Origin: Candidatus Palauibacter polyketidifaciens | Lineage (GTDB): Bacteria; Gemmatimonadota; Gemmatimonadetes; Palauibacterales; Palauibacteraceae | Direction: 5' to 3' | DNA: 61,011 bases | Assembly: GCF_947581785.1 (NCBI RefSeq) | Contig: NZ_CANPVO010000022.1 | Location: forward strand, 1-61,011 | In this document: positions 16,960 to 26,962 of the stretch, piece after piece | How the letters are laid out: each line of letters opens with the position of its first letter | How positions within the stretch are numbered: the first letter of the stretch is position 1 | Notes under the pieces: generated by a model | What the model was told of the DNA's origin: nothing | Seen by the model: the letters and a program-made list of their open reading frames with translations, nothing else | Databases searched by the model: none | Translations under genes and position numbers: made by a program

Positions 16960-17916
16960 TCATCGGGCGGCCTGCGACAGCTGCCGCTCCAGGTCCTCGA
17001 TCGCCGACCGCTCCCGGTCGGAGCTCTCGATGATGTGGTCCGCGAGGTACTCGATGTTGTCCACCGGCGCCTCCCCCGCGAGCGACTTGATCCCCACTGT
17101 AGCGACCCCTCCGAGCGCCTCCGCGATGTTTCGGGCCTCGGCCACGAACTGCAGCGCGAGCGCCTGGATCGTGCCCTCGGCCTCGGCGATGACGACATCG
17201 GCCTTGCCCGACAGCTCCTCGAGGCGCTGCGATTCCTCGATGTCGCGGTTGCAGCGGTCCATGACCGCCAGCCGGGCGTCGCAATCATTATAGAATTTGC
17301 GGAGCGCCGCCGCCCGCCCGTCGAGCTTCCGCAGGGCCTCCCCAAGCTTCGCTTCGAGTCGGTCCGCGACCCGGCCCTGAGTCCGCGCGAGTTCGCTCTC
17401 CGGTTCGTCGCGAAGACGTTCGCGCCAGTACGCGGCGGAACGCTGCGCCTCATCCGCCGCCCGGGTGAGTTCCGACCGCGCCTGTCCCCACTCCGAGCCC
17501 CTTCCCAGCGTCCGCTCGCGGTGCGCCTGGATTCGCTCCCGGAACTCCGTCACCGCGTAGTCGTGTACACGGAGCACCGCCCAGGGCTCGCGCCGCCGGT
17601 AGGCGACGATTCCGTCCTCCGCCTCCTTCCGGATCGCGGACCGTTTCTGCCGAGCGGGATGGGCCTTGCCGAGCCCGTTCAGCGCCCAGAGCACGGCCGC
17701 GACGCCCAGAACTCCGAACATCCCCGGCCCTCCGCTGACGACGCCCGCGTAGCACGACCCGACGATGACGAGCGGGACGACCCAGTGCGTGACCGACCGG
17801 GGGTCCCTGGTCCGCGAACGCGCCAGCTCCGCATCGAGTTCGCGCTCGGCCGCTTTCGCCTCCCGCTCGAAGCAGCGGCGGGCGAGGGCGGCTATTGAAA
17901 CGTCGGACGCGCTCAA
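16960..17916 (-). CDS. hypothetical membrane protein with coiled coil
   Basis: A 318-residue protein that I do not recognise. Residues about 44-62 and 66-86 are two adjacent hydrophobic segments (HWVVPLVIVGSCYAGVVSG; MFGVLGVAAVLWALNGLG) forming a membrane hairpin. Residues about 120-240 are charged and strongly helical, suggesting a coiled coil. The C-terminal part has a hydrophobic helix region with alternating Ala. It lies 19 nt after the VPS10-like gene and ends on the ATG of the downstream metallopeptidase (ATGA), so it probably belongs to the same transcript. A scaffold or envelope role is possible but not shown. Confidence 0.75.
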   Translation of the reverse strand: MSASDVSIAALARRCFEREAKAAERELDAELARSRTRDPRSVTHWVVPLVIVGSCYAGVVSGGPGMFGVLGVAAVLWALNGLGKAHPARQKRSAIRKEAEDGIVAYRRREPWAVLRVHDYAVTEFRERIQAHRERTLGRGSEWGQARSELTRAADEAQRSAAYWRERLRDEPESELARTQGRVADRLEAKLGEALRKLDGRAAALRKFYNDCDARLAVMDRCNRDIEESQRLEELSGKADVVIAEAEGTIQALALQFVAEARNIAEALGGVATVGIKSLAGEAPVDNIEYLADHIIESSDRERSAIEDLERQLSQAAR

Positions 17917-17935
17917 GAGGCGCCGCTCTCGCCGA

Positions 17936-20900
17936 TCAGCTCGTGGCGCGCGGCGGCGTGCGCACGATCACGCCGGGTACGCCGGCCTCGCGCAGGCGGT
18001 TGTTGAACTCGGCCACGTCCGTGTCGATGATCTGCTGGAGCGTGCCCAGCCACCCGCCGAGTTCGGCCTCGAGTTCGTCGGCGCGGACCGCCGCCACCGC
18101 GTTCGGGCGGTCGTAGGTCGACGCGATGTAGCCGTACAGGTTGGCGATCTCGTTGTCGAGCATGGGCGGGAAGTTGAGCATGTCCTGCCCTGACCGGTTC
18201 CTCGTCTGGAAGAGTTCCTCCTCCACGTCCGTGAGCTTCTCCCCCGCGGCGTCCGCCATCTCGGCGAAGTCATCGCCGTAGCCGGCCTCCTCCACGGACT
18301 CCGCGATGTCGCCCATCTGCGACCGGATCGACCGCGCCTCGCGCACGGCGTCGTGCGACTGCTGCAGAAGACCGCGCACCCGGACCATCAGGTCGTGCTG
18401 CTGCTGCAGGTCCGCGACGGTGACCTGGTCGGCCACCCGCGGGTCGATGTGGACCGCCAGCGGCTGCGTCTGCGTCGCCTCACCAGCCGTCAGACGCACC
18501 TCATAGCGCCCGGGGACGGCGGGCACGCGACCCGTGAAGCCCCAGATCCGGGCGCCCTGGACGAGGTCGGGCCCTTCTTCCTGCAGATTCCACACCATTC
18601 GGTTCAGGCCCGCGCTCGTCTGCAGGCGGTCGGGCGACCAGCTCGACGCGCGCCCGATCGCCGCCTTCGCCTCATCGTCCCACGAACCGGGATTCGAGGA
18701 GTAGACCCGCACGACCTCGCCCCCCGCATCCACGATCTCGAGGTCGATCGTTTCCTCCATCCCCTCGCCGAGCGCGAAGTAGATCGACGCCCCGTTGGGG
18801 AAGACGCCCTGCGCGCGCACCGCCTCGCGCGGCGTGTAGAGGTGGACATCGGATGCCAGCGTGGCCGCCGACATCGTCCGCAGCGGCGTCACGTCGTCGA
18901 GGATCCAGAACGAGCGGCCCTGCGTCCCCATGACGAGGTCGCCCTCGTGCACGAGCATGTCCGTGATCGGCGTGATCGGCAGGTTCTGCTGGAAGCGCTG
19001 CCAGTTGTCGCCGCCATCGAAGCTCACGTAGAGCCCGAACTCGGTGCCCGCGTAGAGGAGCCCCTCCCGCACCGGGTCCTCCCGCACGACGCGCACGAAG
19101 TGGCCGGGTTCGATCCCGTTCGCCGAGAGGCGCGTCCAGCTCTCCCCGTAGTCGTCCGTGCGCCACATGTAGGGTGTGACGTCCTGCATCCGGTAGCGGT
19201 AGACGGCGACGTGCGCCCGCCCCGGGCCGTGCGCCGAGAGGTCGATCATGTTGACGGTCGAGAACTCCGGCAGGTCGCCCGGCGTCACGTCCATCCAGCT
19301 CGCCCCGTCGTCCCGCGACACGTGGATGAGGCCGTCGTCCGAGCCCGCCCACAGGACCCCTGCCTCGTGCGGCGACTCCTCGAAGGCGAAGACCGTCCCG
19401 TACATCTCCACCCCGGTGTTGTCCCACGTGATGCGCCCGCCCGCGTGCTCCATCTTCGTCGTGTCGTTGCGCGTGAGGTCGGGGCTGATCGTCTCCCACG
19501 AGTATCCGGCGTCCGATGTCCGGTTCACGAACTGGGACGTGTGATAGATGACGTCGGGGTTGTGCGGGGAAATCCGGATCGGCGCGTTCCACTGGAAGCG
19601 GTGCTTCATCGTCTTCGGCGCCTGTCCCAGCTGGAGCTGCGGATAGAGGAGCATCTGCCGCACGTCGCCCGTCTCGCGGTCCACTCGGTTGATGCTGCCG
19701 CCGTAGCAGCCCGCGTACGTCACGTTGGGGTTCCGCGGGTCGATCGCGATATGGCCGCTCTCGCAGCCCCCGACCGCGGCCCAGTGCTGCGCCTGCTGGA
19801 CCGCCGGCATCCCGCGGCTAGGCACCATGATCGTGGAGTTGTCCTGCTGCGAGCCGTACACCCGGTAGGGGAACTGGTTGTCGACGAACACCCGGTACAT
19901 CTCGGCCGTGACCTGGTTGTAGTAGGTGGACCAGCTCTCCGCACCCGTCGTCGTCACCTGGCCGCCGCCGTCGTTCGCCACGACCTGGAAGTCGGGGTTC
20001 TCGTAGTTGATCCAGAGGTCGTGCACGTCCCCGTGCGGGACGCCGTAGCTCTGCCACGTCACGCCCCCGTCGACCGACTTGTTGTAGCCCACGTTGAGGG
20101 CGTAGACCGTGTTCTCGTCCACCGGGTCCGCGTAGATGTGCGTGTAGTACCACGCCCGCTGCAGGAGTCCGCGGTCGCTGTTCACCCGCCGCCAGGTGTC
20201 GCCGCCGTCCTCGGAGCGGTAGACGCCGCCGCGGTCGTCGGACGCCTCGATGAGCACCCACACGCGGTCGGGGTTCGCCCGGGAGACGGTGACGGCGGAC
20301 TTGCCGACGAGGCCGGTGGGGAGCCCGCCCTCGAGCCGGTCCCACGTGTCCCCGCCATCGGTCGACCGGAAGACGCCGGACTCCTCCGAACCCGACGTCG
20401 CGGTCCAGGGCTTCCGCTCGGCCCGCCACGCCGAGGCGAAGACGATGCGCGGATTCGACGGGTTGATCGCGAGGTCCACGGCGCCCGTGGAGTCGGAGAT
20501 CGCGAGGACGTGGTCCCACGTGTCGCCGCCGTCCGTCGTGCGGAACACACCGCGCTCCGGGTTGGGGCCGAAGGGATCGCCGAGCGCCGCCACAAAAGCG
20601 ATGTCGGCATCGTGCGGGTGGACCTGGATGTCGCCGATCTGGCCCGAGTTCGGGAGCCCGATGTGGGTCCACGAGTCGCCGCCGTTGGTGCTGCGGTAGA
20701 GGCCGATTCCCTTCGAGATGTTGCCGCGGATGCAGGACGAGCCCGTGCCCACGTAGATGACGTTCGCGTCGCTGTCCGCCACGTCGATCGACCCGATGGC
20801 CCCCGTCCCGATGTAGCCGTCGGAGATGTTGCGCCAGTTGAGGCCGGCGTCGTCCGTGCGCCACACGCCGCCGCCGGTCGCGCCCATGAAGTAGGTGAGC

Positions 20901-21109
20901 GGCTGCTCGGTGATCCCCGCCACGGCGGTGCTGCGGCCTCCCCGGGGCGGCCCGATCGAGCGGAAACCGAGACCCGCCACGTCGGCGGAGTCGAAGACCA
21001 CCGCCTCCTGGGCTGCGAGCGCCGAGGGCGCGACGGCGAGGTCCGCCGCGACGAAGACGGCTGCGGCGAGGGTGAACGTGGTCGGCGTGAGGATGGCCAG
21101 CTTGCGCAT
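17936..21109 (-). CDS. exported VPS10/sortilin-like Asp-box beta-propeller protein
   Basis: A 1057-residue secreted protein. After a signal peptide (TFTLAAAVFVAADLAVAPSALAAQ) come about ten Asp boxes of the form SxDxGxxW (TDDAGLNW, STNGGDSW, TTDGGDTW, STDGGDTW, SEDGGDTW and others), the hallmark of BNR/VPS10 propellers. Conserved GIGLYRSTNGGDSW and NPRIVFASAWR segments match bacterial 'VPS10 domain' proteins common in Gemmatimonadota and Acidobacteriota. The C-terminal ~250 residues are a beta domain plus a helical tail. No hydrolase residues are evident; the role may be binding or processing of extracellular peptides or glycans. ATG 21109 is chosen for its signal peptide and AGGAG upstream. 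Confidence 0.88.
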   Translation of the reverse strand: MRKLAILTPTTFTLAAAVFVAADLAVAPSALAAQEAVVFDSADVAGLGFRSIGPPRGGRSTAVAGITEQPLTYFMGATGGGVWRTDDAGLNWRNISDGYIGTGAIGSIDVADSDANVIYVGTGSSCIRGNISKGIGLYRSTNGGDSWTHIGLPNSGQIGDIQVHPHDADIAFVAALGDPFGPNPERGVFRTTDGGDTWDHVLAISDSTGAVDLAINPSNPRIVFASAWRAERKPWTATSGSEESGVFRSTDGGDTWDRLEGGLPTGLVGKSAVTVSRANPDRVWVLIEASDDRGGVYRSEDGGDTWRRVNSDRGLLQRAWYYTHIYADPVDENTVYALNVGYNKSVDGGVTWQSYGVPHGDVHDLWINYENPDFQVVANDGGGQVTTTGAESWSTYYNQVTAEMYRVFVDNQFPYRVYGSQQDNSTIMVPSRGMPAVQQAQHWAAVGGCESGHIAIDPRNPNVTYAGCYGGSINRVDRETGDVRQMLLYPQLQLGQAPKTMKHRFQWNAPIRISPHNPDVIYHTSQFVNRTSDAGYSWETISPDLTRNDTTKMEHAGGRITWDNTGVEMYGTVFAFEESPHEAGVLWAGSDDGLIHVSRDDGASWMDVTPGDLPEFSTVNMIDLSAHGPGRAHVAVYRYRMQDVTPYMWRTDDYGESWTRLSANGIEPGHFVRVVREDPVREGLLYAGTEFGLYVSFDGGDNWQRFQQNLPITPITDMLVHEGDLVMGTQGRSFWILDDVTPLRTMSAATLASDVHLYTPREAVRAQGVFPNGASIYFALGEGMEETIDLEIVDAGGEVVRVYSSNPGSWDDEAKAAIGRASSWSPDRLQTSAGLNRMVWNLQEEGPDLVQGARIWGFTGRVPAVPGRYEVRLTAGEATQTQPLAVHIDPRVADQVTVADLQQQHDLMVRVRGLLQQSHDAVREARSIRSQMGDIAESVEEAGYGDDFAEMADAAGEKLTDVEEELFQTRNRSGQDMLNFPPMLDNEIANLYGYIASTYDRPNAVAAVRADELEAELGGWLGTLQQIIDTDVAEFNNRLREAGVPGVIVRTPPRATS

Positions 21110-21137
21110 GGGGCTCTCGCTCCTGTTACGGCGGCAC

Positions 21138-21255
21138 GTGATCCGGTTGTGGTCGCGCTGACCGACGGCCGGTGCCGGTCGGGACACGCGGGAGCGCCAA
21201 CCTAGATTATCCAAGGGTGCCGCGACAATCACGGCGGAGGGCAAAACCGGATCAC
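21138..21255. repeat. 11-bp inverted repeat spanning the promoter gap of the VPS10-like gene
   Basis: GTGATCCGGTT (21138-21148) and AACCGGATCAC (21245-21255) are perfect inverted copies 96 bp apart, filling most of the gap between the SelA-like gene and the VPS10-like gene. On the minus strand a GATAAT hexamer (21211-21206) between them could be a -10 element. The arms could be operator half-sites joined by looping, or the ends of a small relic element. Confidence 0.4.
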
Positions 21256-21259
21256 AGCC

Positions 21260-22558
21260 TCAGGCGCCGCTCCCGGCTTCGGTGAAGAAGTCGCGCAGGC
21301 GGCGGGTCACGAGGGCGTCCTCGCCTTCGCGGAGGAGGCGGGTGCGGACCGTCATCAGGTAGGCGAGGCGGGGCTCCCCGGCCATGAGTCCGGCTTTGGC
21401 CTCGTCGGTCGTGAGGGGGATGATCTCGGGGTTCCAGGTCAGTTCCACGTCCTCGTAGCCCGCCGTGTTCGTCACGACCTCTGCGGTGAGGCCGGGGACG
21501 TCGGCGAGGCCGGCGGCGATGCGACGGGCCGTGCCGGACCAGCCCGCGACCCACGACTCGACATCGCGGGCCACGTAGCGGTCCAGGGCGACCAGGAGAC
21601 CGACGATCTCCTCCTTCCCGACCTTCATGCCCCGGCCGATGCCATCGTTCGGCGAGGCGTTCAGACGGGCCGCTTCGACGAGGTCCGCCCGCCCGGCGAG
21701 GATGCCGGACGACTGCGGGCCGCCGATCCCCTTTCCGCCGCTGATCACGATCAGATCGGCGCCCGCCTCGACGAACTCCACGAGACCCACCCCGGTCGGG
21801 AGGTCCGATGCCATGTCCACCAGTACCGGGACGCCCTCCGCGCGCCCGATCTCGATCTGCTCGCGGACGGCCATGACCTCGGGTCCCGGGGCCGGCGCCC
21901 AGTCCACGGGGGCCGGCGGTGCGAACATCGTCTGGCGTTCCGCCGTCGCGAGGGCGGCGATCATCGCCGTTCGCTCCGAGAGCGCGGCGCGGAAGTCGTC
22001 ACGCGTCTCCGCCTCGACGATCGTCATCCCCGCGTCCCGGTACGCCCGGTCGTAGCCGAACCGGTGCGGCGTCTGGATCAGACACTGCCGCCTGGGCCAC
22101 GTGGGGAGGGGAAGGGCGTGGACCCGCTCCGGATCCGTGCCCGTCAGGCAGCCCGCCGCCCCCAGCACCATGGCCGAGAACCCGCCCGCCGTGACGAGCG
22201 CGGCCTCCGTCCCGAGCCGCTCGGCGATCCGCGCCCCCGCCGCCTCGAGCAACTCGTTCATGTCGACGAAGAACTCGTTCGCCTCGGCCATCGCCGCGAT
22301 GACCTCGGCGTCCATCCGCCCGCCACCCAGCCGGGAGACGTGCTCGTGCGCCGGCAGGTGCGGCCGGACGCCCAGAAGGCGGGTATAGATGTTGTCGCGG
22401 TAGCGGGCTTCGAGTGCGTCCGGATCGGTCGGCCACCCCTCCGCGCCCACGCCCTGCCCGCCATCACCCGTCCCCGTCCCGCACCCCGAGAGGCTGATCG
22501 TGAGACCCGCCGCCCCCGCTCCCGACCGGATCACGAACCCCCGCCGATCGACCGTCAC
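21260..22558 (-). CDS. Tat-exported SelA-like PLP-dependent protein
   Basis: A 432-residue fold-type I PLP protein related to SelA/DgaE. The N-terminus DRRGFVIRSGAGAAGLTISLSGC is a twin-arginine signal with a lipobox-like Cys, so the folded enzyme is probably exported with its cofactor. The Schiff-base lysine is in SGGKGIGGPQSSG; VDMASDLPTG carries the Asp that contacts the pyridine ring. Relatives act on seryl-tRNA or on sugar acids such as glucosaminate-6-phosphate, but an exported enzyme should have a small extracellular amino substrate. It lies 34 nt after pntB and probably shares its transcript. The reaction is unknown. Confidence 0.8.
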   Translation of the reverse strand: MTVDRRGFVIRSGAGAAGLTISLSGCGTGTGDGGQGVGAEGWPTDPDALEARYRDNIYTRLLGVRPHLPAHEHVSRLGGGRMDAEVIAAMAEANEFFVDMNELLEAAGARIAERLGTEAALVTAGGFSAMVLGAAGCLTGTDPERVHALPLPTWPRRQCLIQTPHRFGYDRAYRDAGMTIVEAETRDDFRAALSERTAMIAALATAERQTMFAPPAPVDWAPAPGPEVMAVREQIEIGRAEGVPVLVDMASDLPTGVGLVEFVEAGADLIVISGGKGIGGPQSSGILAGRADLVEAARLNASPNDGIGRGMKVGKEEIVGLLVALDRYVARDVESWVAGWSGTARRIAAGLADVPGLTAEVVTNTAGYEDVELTWNPEIIPLTTDEAKAGLMAGEPRLAYLMTVRTRLLREGEDALVTRRLRDFFTEAGSGA

Positions 22559-22592
22559 GATCCCGAGGTGGCGAGCCGCGCCGGTTCGAGCA

Positions 22593-23990
<1,398 letters not shown>

Positions 23991-23993
23991 CGC

Positions 23994-24287
23994 TCAGCTC
24001 GCGTCCTTGCTCTTGAACATCTGGAGCATGCGGTCGGTGACGAGAAAGCCGCCGACGACGTTGATCGTGGCGAGGATCAGCGCCGCCAGCCCGATCCAAC
24101 GCATGAGGTGCGCGTCTCCGGCGCGTCCGATCACAAGCAGCGCGCCCACGATCGAGATCCCCGAGATCGCGTTCGATCCCGACATGAGCGGCGTGTGCAG
24201 CGTGGGCGGCACTTTCGTGATGAGTTCGAAGCCCACGAACATCGCGAGCACGAACACATACAGTCCGATCAGGAGCGTTCCTTCCAT
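23994..24287 (-). CDS. pntA2: NAD(P) transhydrogenase alpha subunit, membrane part
   Basis: A 97-residue hydrophobic protein matching the C-terminal membrane half of PntA (domain II). It has about three to four transmembrane helices and the family motif PPTLHTPLMSGSNAISGI, with polar Ser/Asn residues lining the helices. In Escherichia coli this is fused to PntA; here, as in Rhodospirillum and Thermus, it is a separate gene between pntA1 and pntB. Confidence 0.95.
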   Translation of the reverse strand: MEGTLLIGLYVFVLAMFVGFELITKVPPTLHTPLMSGSNAISGISIVGALLVIGRAGDAHLMRWIGLAALILATINVVGGFLVTDRMLQMFKSKDAS

Positions 24288-24353
24288 CGGCCAGGCCTCG
24301 TCGTTGAGTTTCGCCCGGGGTCGACCGCCCCGGGCTCCGTCGTCAGGTGCGCG

Positions 24354-25475
24354 TCAGGCGCCGAACCGGACCTCTCCCGCGTGCGTCACGCAGCAGGGTC
24401 CGATCACATCGTCCTCCAGGTCCACCGCGACCCCGTCCTCCCCGAACATCGGCTTCACGAGCGCGGAGAGGTTGCGGCCGAGCAACTGGCTCGCGTGGTA
24501 GGGAAGCGAGCCCGGCACGTTGAGCGGGGCGTGGATCGTCACGCCGCGCTCAACGACCGTCTCCCCGGGCGCCGACAGCGAGCAGTTGCCGCCGGCCTCG
24601 CCCGCGAGATCGACGATCACCGAGCCCTCCTTCATCCGGTCCACCACGTCGTCGGTGATCAGCACGGGCGCGCGGCGTCCCGGCACCAGCGCCGTCGTGA
24701 TGACGACGTCCGCCCGCGCGACGTGCTGCGCGAGCAGTTCCCGCTGCCGCGCCTGCTCCGCCTCCTCGAGTTCCTTTGCGTAGCCCCCCTCCGTCTCGGC
24801 GTCGTCCGCCGCGCCCTCGTCGAGGTCCACGAACTTTGCACCGAGGCTCTCGACCTCTTCGCGCACGGCGGCGCGGATGTCGTAACCCCACGTGTCCGCG
24901 CCGAGCCGGCGGGCCGTCGCGATCGCCTGCAGCCCCGCGACCCCCGCCCCCAGCACGAGCACCCGCGCCGGGGAGAGCGTCCCCGCCGCCGTCATGAGGA
25001 GGGGAAAGATGCGCCCGAGCGAGTTCGCTCCGAGGAGGACGGCCTTGTACCCCGCCAGATTGCTCTGGGACGAGAGGGCGTCCATCGACTGCGCGCGCGT
25101 GATCCTCGGCACCAGTTCCAGCGACAGCGCCGTGACTCCGCCCGCGGCGAGGCGCTCGATCAGCGCCGCGTTCTCGTGCGGGCGCAGGAGGCACGCGAGG
25201 ACCGTCCCCTCCCGGAGTCCGTCCGCTTCGGCCTCCGACGGCGGGGCGACCTTGAATACGACGTCGGCCTCGCCCAGAAGCCGGCCCGCATCGGGGACGA
25301 TCTCCACGCCCACGTCCTCGTAGGCCGCATCCGGGAAGCCGGCCGCCCGTCCCGCTCCCGCTTCGACGGCGATCGAAACGTCATCCGAGAGCAGACGCTT
25401 CGCCCCGTCCGGCGTGAGGGCGACCCGCGACTCCCCGGCGGCGGTCTCCCGCGGGACACAGATTCGAACGCTCAA
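24354..25475 (-). CDS. pntA1: NAD(P) transhydrogenase alpha subunit, NAD-binding part
   Basis: A 373-residue soluble domain I of the transhydrogenase, related to alanine dehydrogenase. CVPRETAAGESRVALTPD starts the domain; LVLGAGVAGLQAIATARRLGA is the Rossmann NAD-binding loop; SQSNLAGYKAV and RADVVITTALVPGRRAP are conserved family segments. TTG 25475 is chosen because the conserved N-terminus begins there and GGGAG sits 6 nt upstream. First gene of the pntA1-pntA2-pntB operon, with the SelA-like gene following. Confidence 0.95.
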   Translation of the reverse strand: MSVRICVPRETAAGESRVALTPDGAKRLLSDDVSIAVEAGAGRAAGFPDAAYEDVGVEIVPDAGRLLGEADVVFKVAPPSEAEADGLREGTVLACLLRPHENAALIERLAAGGVTALSLELVPRITRAQSMDALSSQSNLAGYKAVLLGANSLGRIFPLLMTAAGTLSPARVLVLGAGVAGLQAIATARRLGADTWGYDIRAAVREEVESLGAKFVDLDEGAADDAETEGGYAKELEEAEQARQRELLAQHVARADVVITTALVPGRRAPVLITDDVVDRMKEGSVIVDLAGEAGGNCSLSAPGETVVERGVTIHAPLNVPGSLPYHASQLLGRNLSALVKPMFGEDGVAVDLEDDVIGPCCVTHAGEVRFGA

Positions 25476-25489
25476 GGGCGACTCCCATT

Positions 25490-25511
25490 ATCCACGGTGT
25501 TGATCCACGGT
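25490..25511. repeat. direct repeat in the pntA1 promoter gap
   Basis: ATCCACGGT occurs twice (25490-25498 and 25503-25511) with a 13-bp period, about 15 bp upstream of the pntA1 start. The inner copy abuts a minus-strand GATAAT that could be the -10 element, so a regulator bound here would control transhydrogenase expression. No regulator family can be named. Confidence 0.35.
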
Positions 25512-25677
25512 CCTGCTGCGTATGCGGCGGCGCCGCGAATCTTGACCGCACGACCGCCGTGCGCAACGCACCGCGCCCCCGAGTGTGGCGCCGCGTACTT
25601 CCACGACACCGCACCGGATTGCGCCGCCGCCCCGGCGAGTGCCTATTCCCGGAAAGTCCCAGCCCCAGGAGGACCGC

Positions 25678-26241
25678 ATGTTTCGCCGTTCGTTCGCCGC
25701 TCCGGCGGTGCTCATCCCCGCCCTTTCGATCGCCGCCGCCCCCGACGTCGCCGCTCAGGACGCGGTCGCGCTCGCCATCGCGCCCATCCCCACGGAAGCG
25801 GAGCAGGCGACCGCGAAGGTCCTCCAGAAGCAGGGAGACGAGTGGGTGACGCTGCGCGAGGGCGCCGGACCGTTCATCTGCATCGCCGACGACCCCGCCG
25901 TCGACGGTTTCCACTCCGCCTGCTACCACGAGTCGCTCGAGATGTACATGGCGCGCGGCCGCGAACTCACCGCGCAGGGCGTCACGGGGCGGGAGAACGT
26001 CGAGATGCGGATGTCCGAGATCAAGGCGGGCACGCTGCAGATGCCGAGTTACGCCTTCCTGCACGCGATCTACGCCGCCGAGGGGTGGTCCGGGGATCTG
26101 GAGGCGGTCCAGCGGCACCAGGCCGTCATCTACACGCCATTCGCGACGGCCGAAGACCTGGGCCTCCCGACGAGGGCGACGCGGGGCGCATGGCTGATGG
26201 GGGCCGGCACGGCGAACGCGCACGTCATGATCACGCCCTGA
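25678..26241 (+). CDS. hypothetical secreted protein
   Basis: A 187-residue protein that I do not recognise. The N-terminus RRSFAAPAVLIPALSIAAAPDVAAQ is a Sec signal peptide with likely cleavage after AAQ or nearby. The mature protein is alpha/beta with two cysteines (FICIADD and SACYHES, about 17 residues apart) that could form a disulfide. AGGAGGACCGC precedes the ATG, a strong ribosome binding site that selects this start over one 31 codons upstream. It is divergent from pntA1 and reads toward the FG-GAP cluster. Confidence 0.78.
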   Translation: MFRRSFAAPAVLIPALSIAAAPDVAAQDAVALAIAPIPTEAEQATAKVLQKQGDEWVTLREGAGPFICIADDPAVDGFHSACYHESLEMYMARGRELTAQGVTGRENVEMRMSEIKAGTLQMPSYAFLHAIYAAEGWSGDLEAVQRHQAVIYTPFATAEDLGLPTRATRGAWLMGAGTANAHVMITP

Positions 26242-26278
26242 CCGGCCTCCACCCACACCGCACGGCGAACCGCAGGCC

Positions 26279-26962
26279 ATGGCCGAGATCACACGACACC
26301 AGTTGAGCGCCCTTCTCCTCAGCGCGCTCCGCGACAGGGGACTGGGCGCGCGCGACCTCTTCGAGGGGCGCCAGGAGCCGCTCTCTTGGTTCTTCCGCGT
26401 CGTCGCCTACGACCAGTCCGAACTCGACATCCTCGAGTCCGGCGCGCTCGACACCCTCCACGCCCCGTCCGCGATGGTCGAACTCGTGATCGACGAGATG
26501 GCGCTCGGACTCGCCAACATCGGGACCGAGGGGCTCGGCACCTACCTCGCTCCGCCGGAAGACCCGATTCCCGGCCGCGACGGGCTCGAACTCGGTCCCG
26601 AGGTGATGCTCGGGTACGTCCACATCGACGTGGCCCCTCCCGCCCTCTGGCTGGACGAGCGGGAGTCGAACCCCACGCGTAACGACGCGCTCGCGTCCCG
26701 GCTCTCCAAGGTCGCGCAGGAGGTGGGGGCCGTCTCGGACACCGTCGAGGTGCATATCGAGGGCGCCCTCGACCCGGACGGCGGGTGGACCGATCCGAAG
26801 GAGAACGTCCGCCCCGCCGGCGTGGCGGTCCACTTCACCTTCGACATCCCGCTCGCCGGCACGGGGAAACGGGAACTCGCGGCCGTCTTCGCGCGCGCCG
26901 CCGACGGGGCCCGCGACGCGGTGGAGGGGATGCGGTCCGTCTTCCGCGGAGACCACGAATAG
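26279..26962 (+). CDS. hypothetical cytoplasmic protein
   Basis: A 227-residue protein that I do not recognise. It has no signal peptide or membrane segment, is acidic, and looks like mixed alpha/beta with several Val-rich strands (GYVHIDVAPP, TVEVHIEGALD, GVAVHFTFDIPL). No cysteine-rich or nucleotide-binding motif is visible. It sits 37 nt after the secreted protein gene, and its stop overlaps the possible ATA start of the next gene, so it likely belongs to the same operon. Confidence 0.7.
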   Translation: MAEITRHQLSALLLSALRDRGLGARDLFEGRQEPLSWFFRVVAYDQSELDILESGALDTLHAPSAMVELVIDEMALGLANIGTEGLGTYLAPPEDPIPGRDGLELGPEVMLGYVHIDVAPPALWLDERESNPTRNDALASRLSKVAQEVGAVSDTVEVHIEGALDPDGGWTDPKENVRPAGVAVHFTFDIPLAGTGKRELAAVFARAADGARDAVEGMRSVFRGDHE

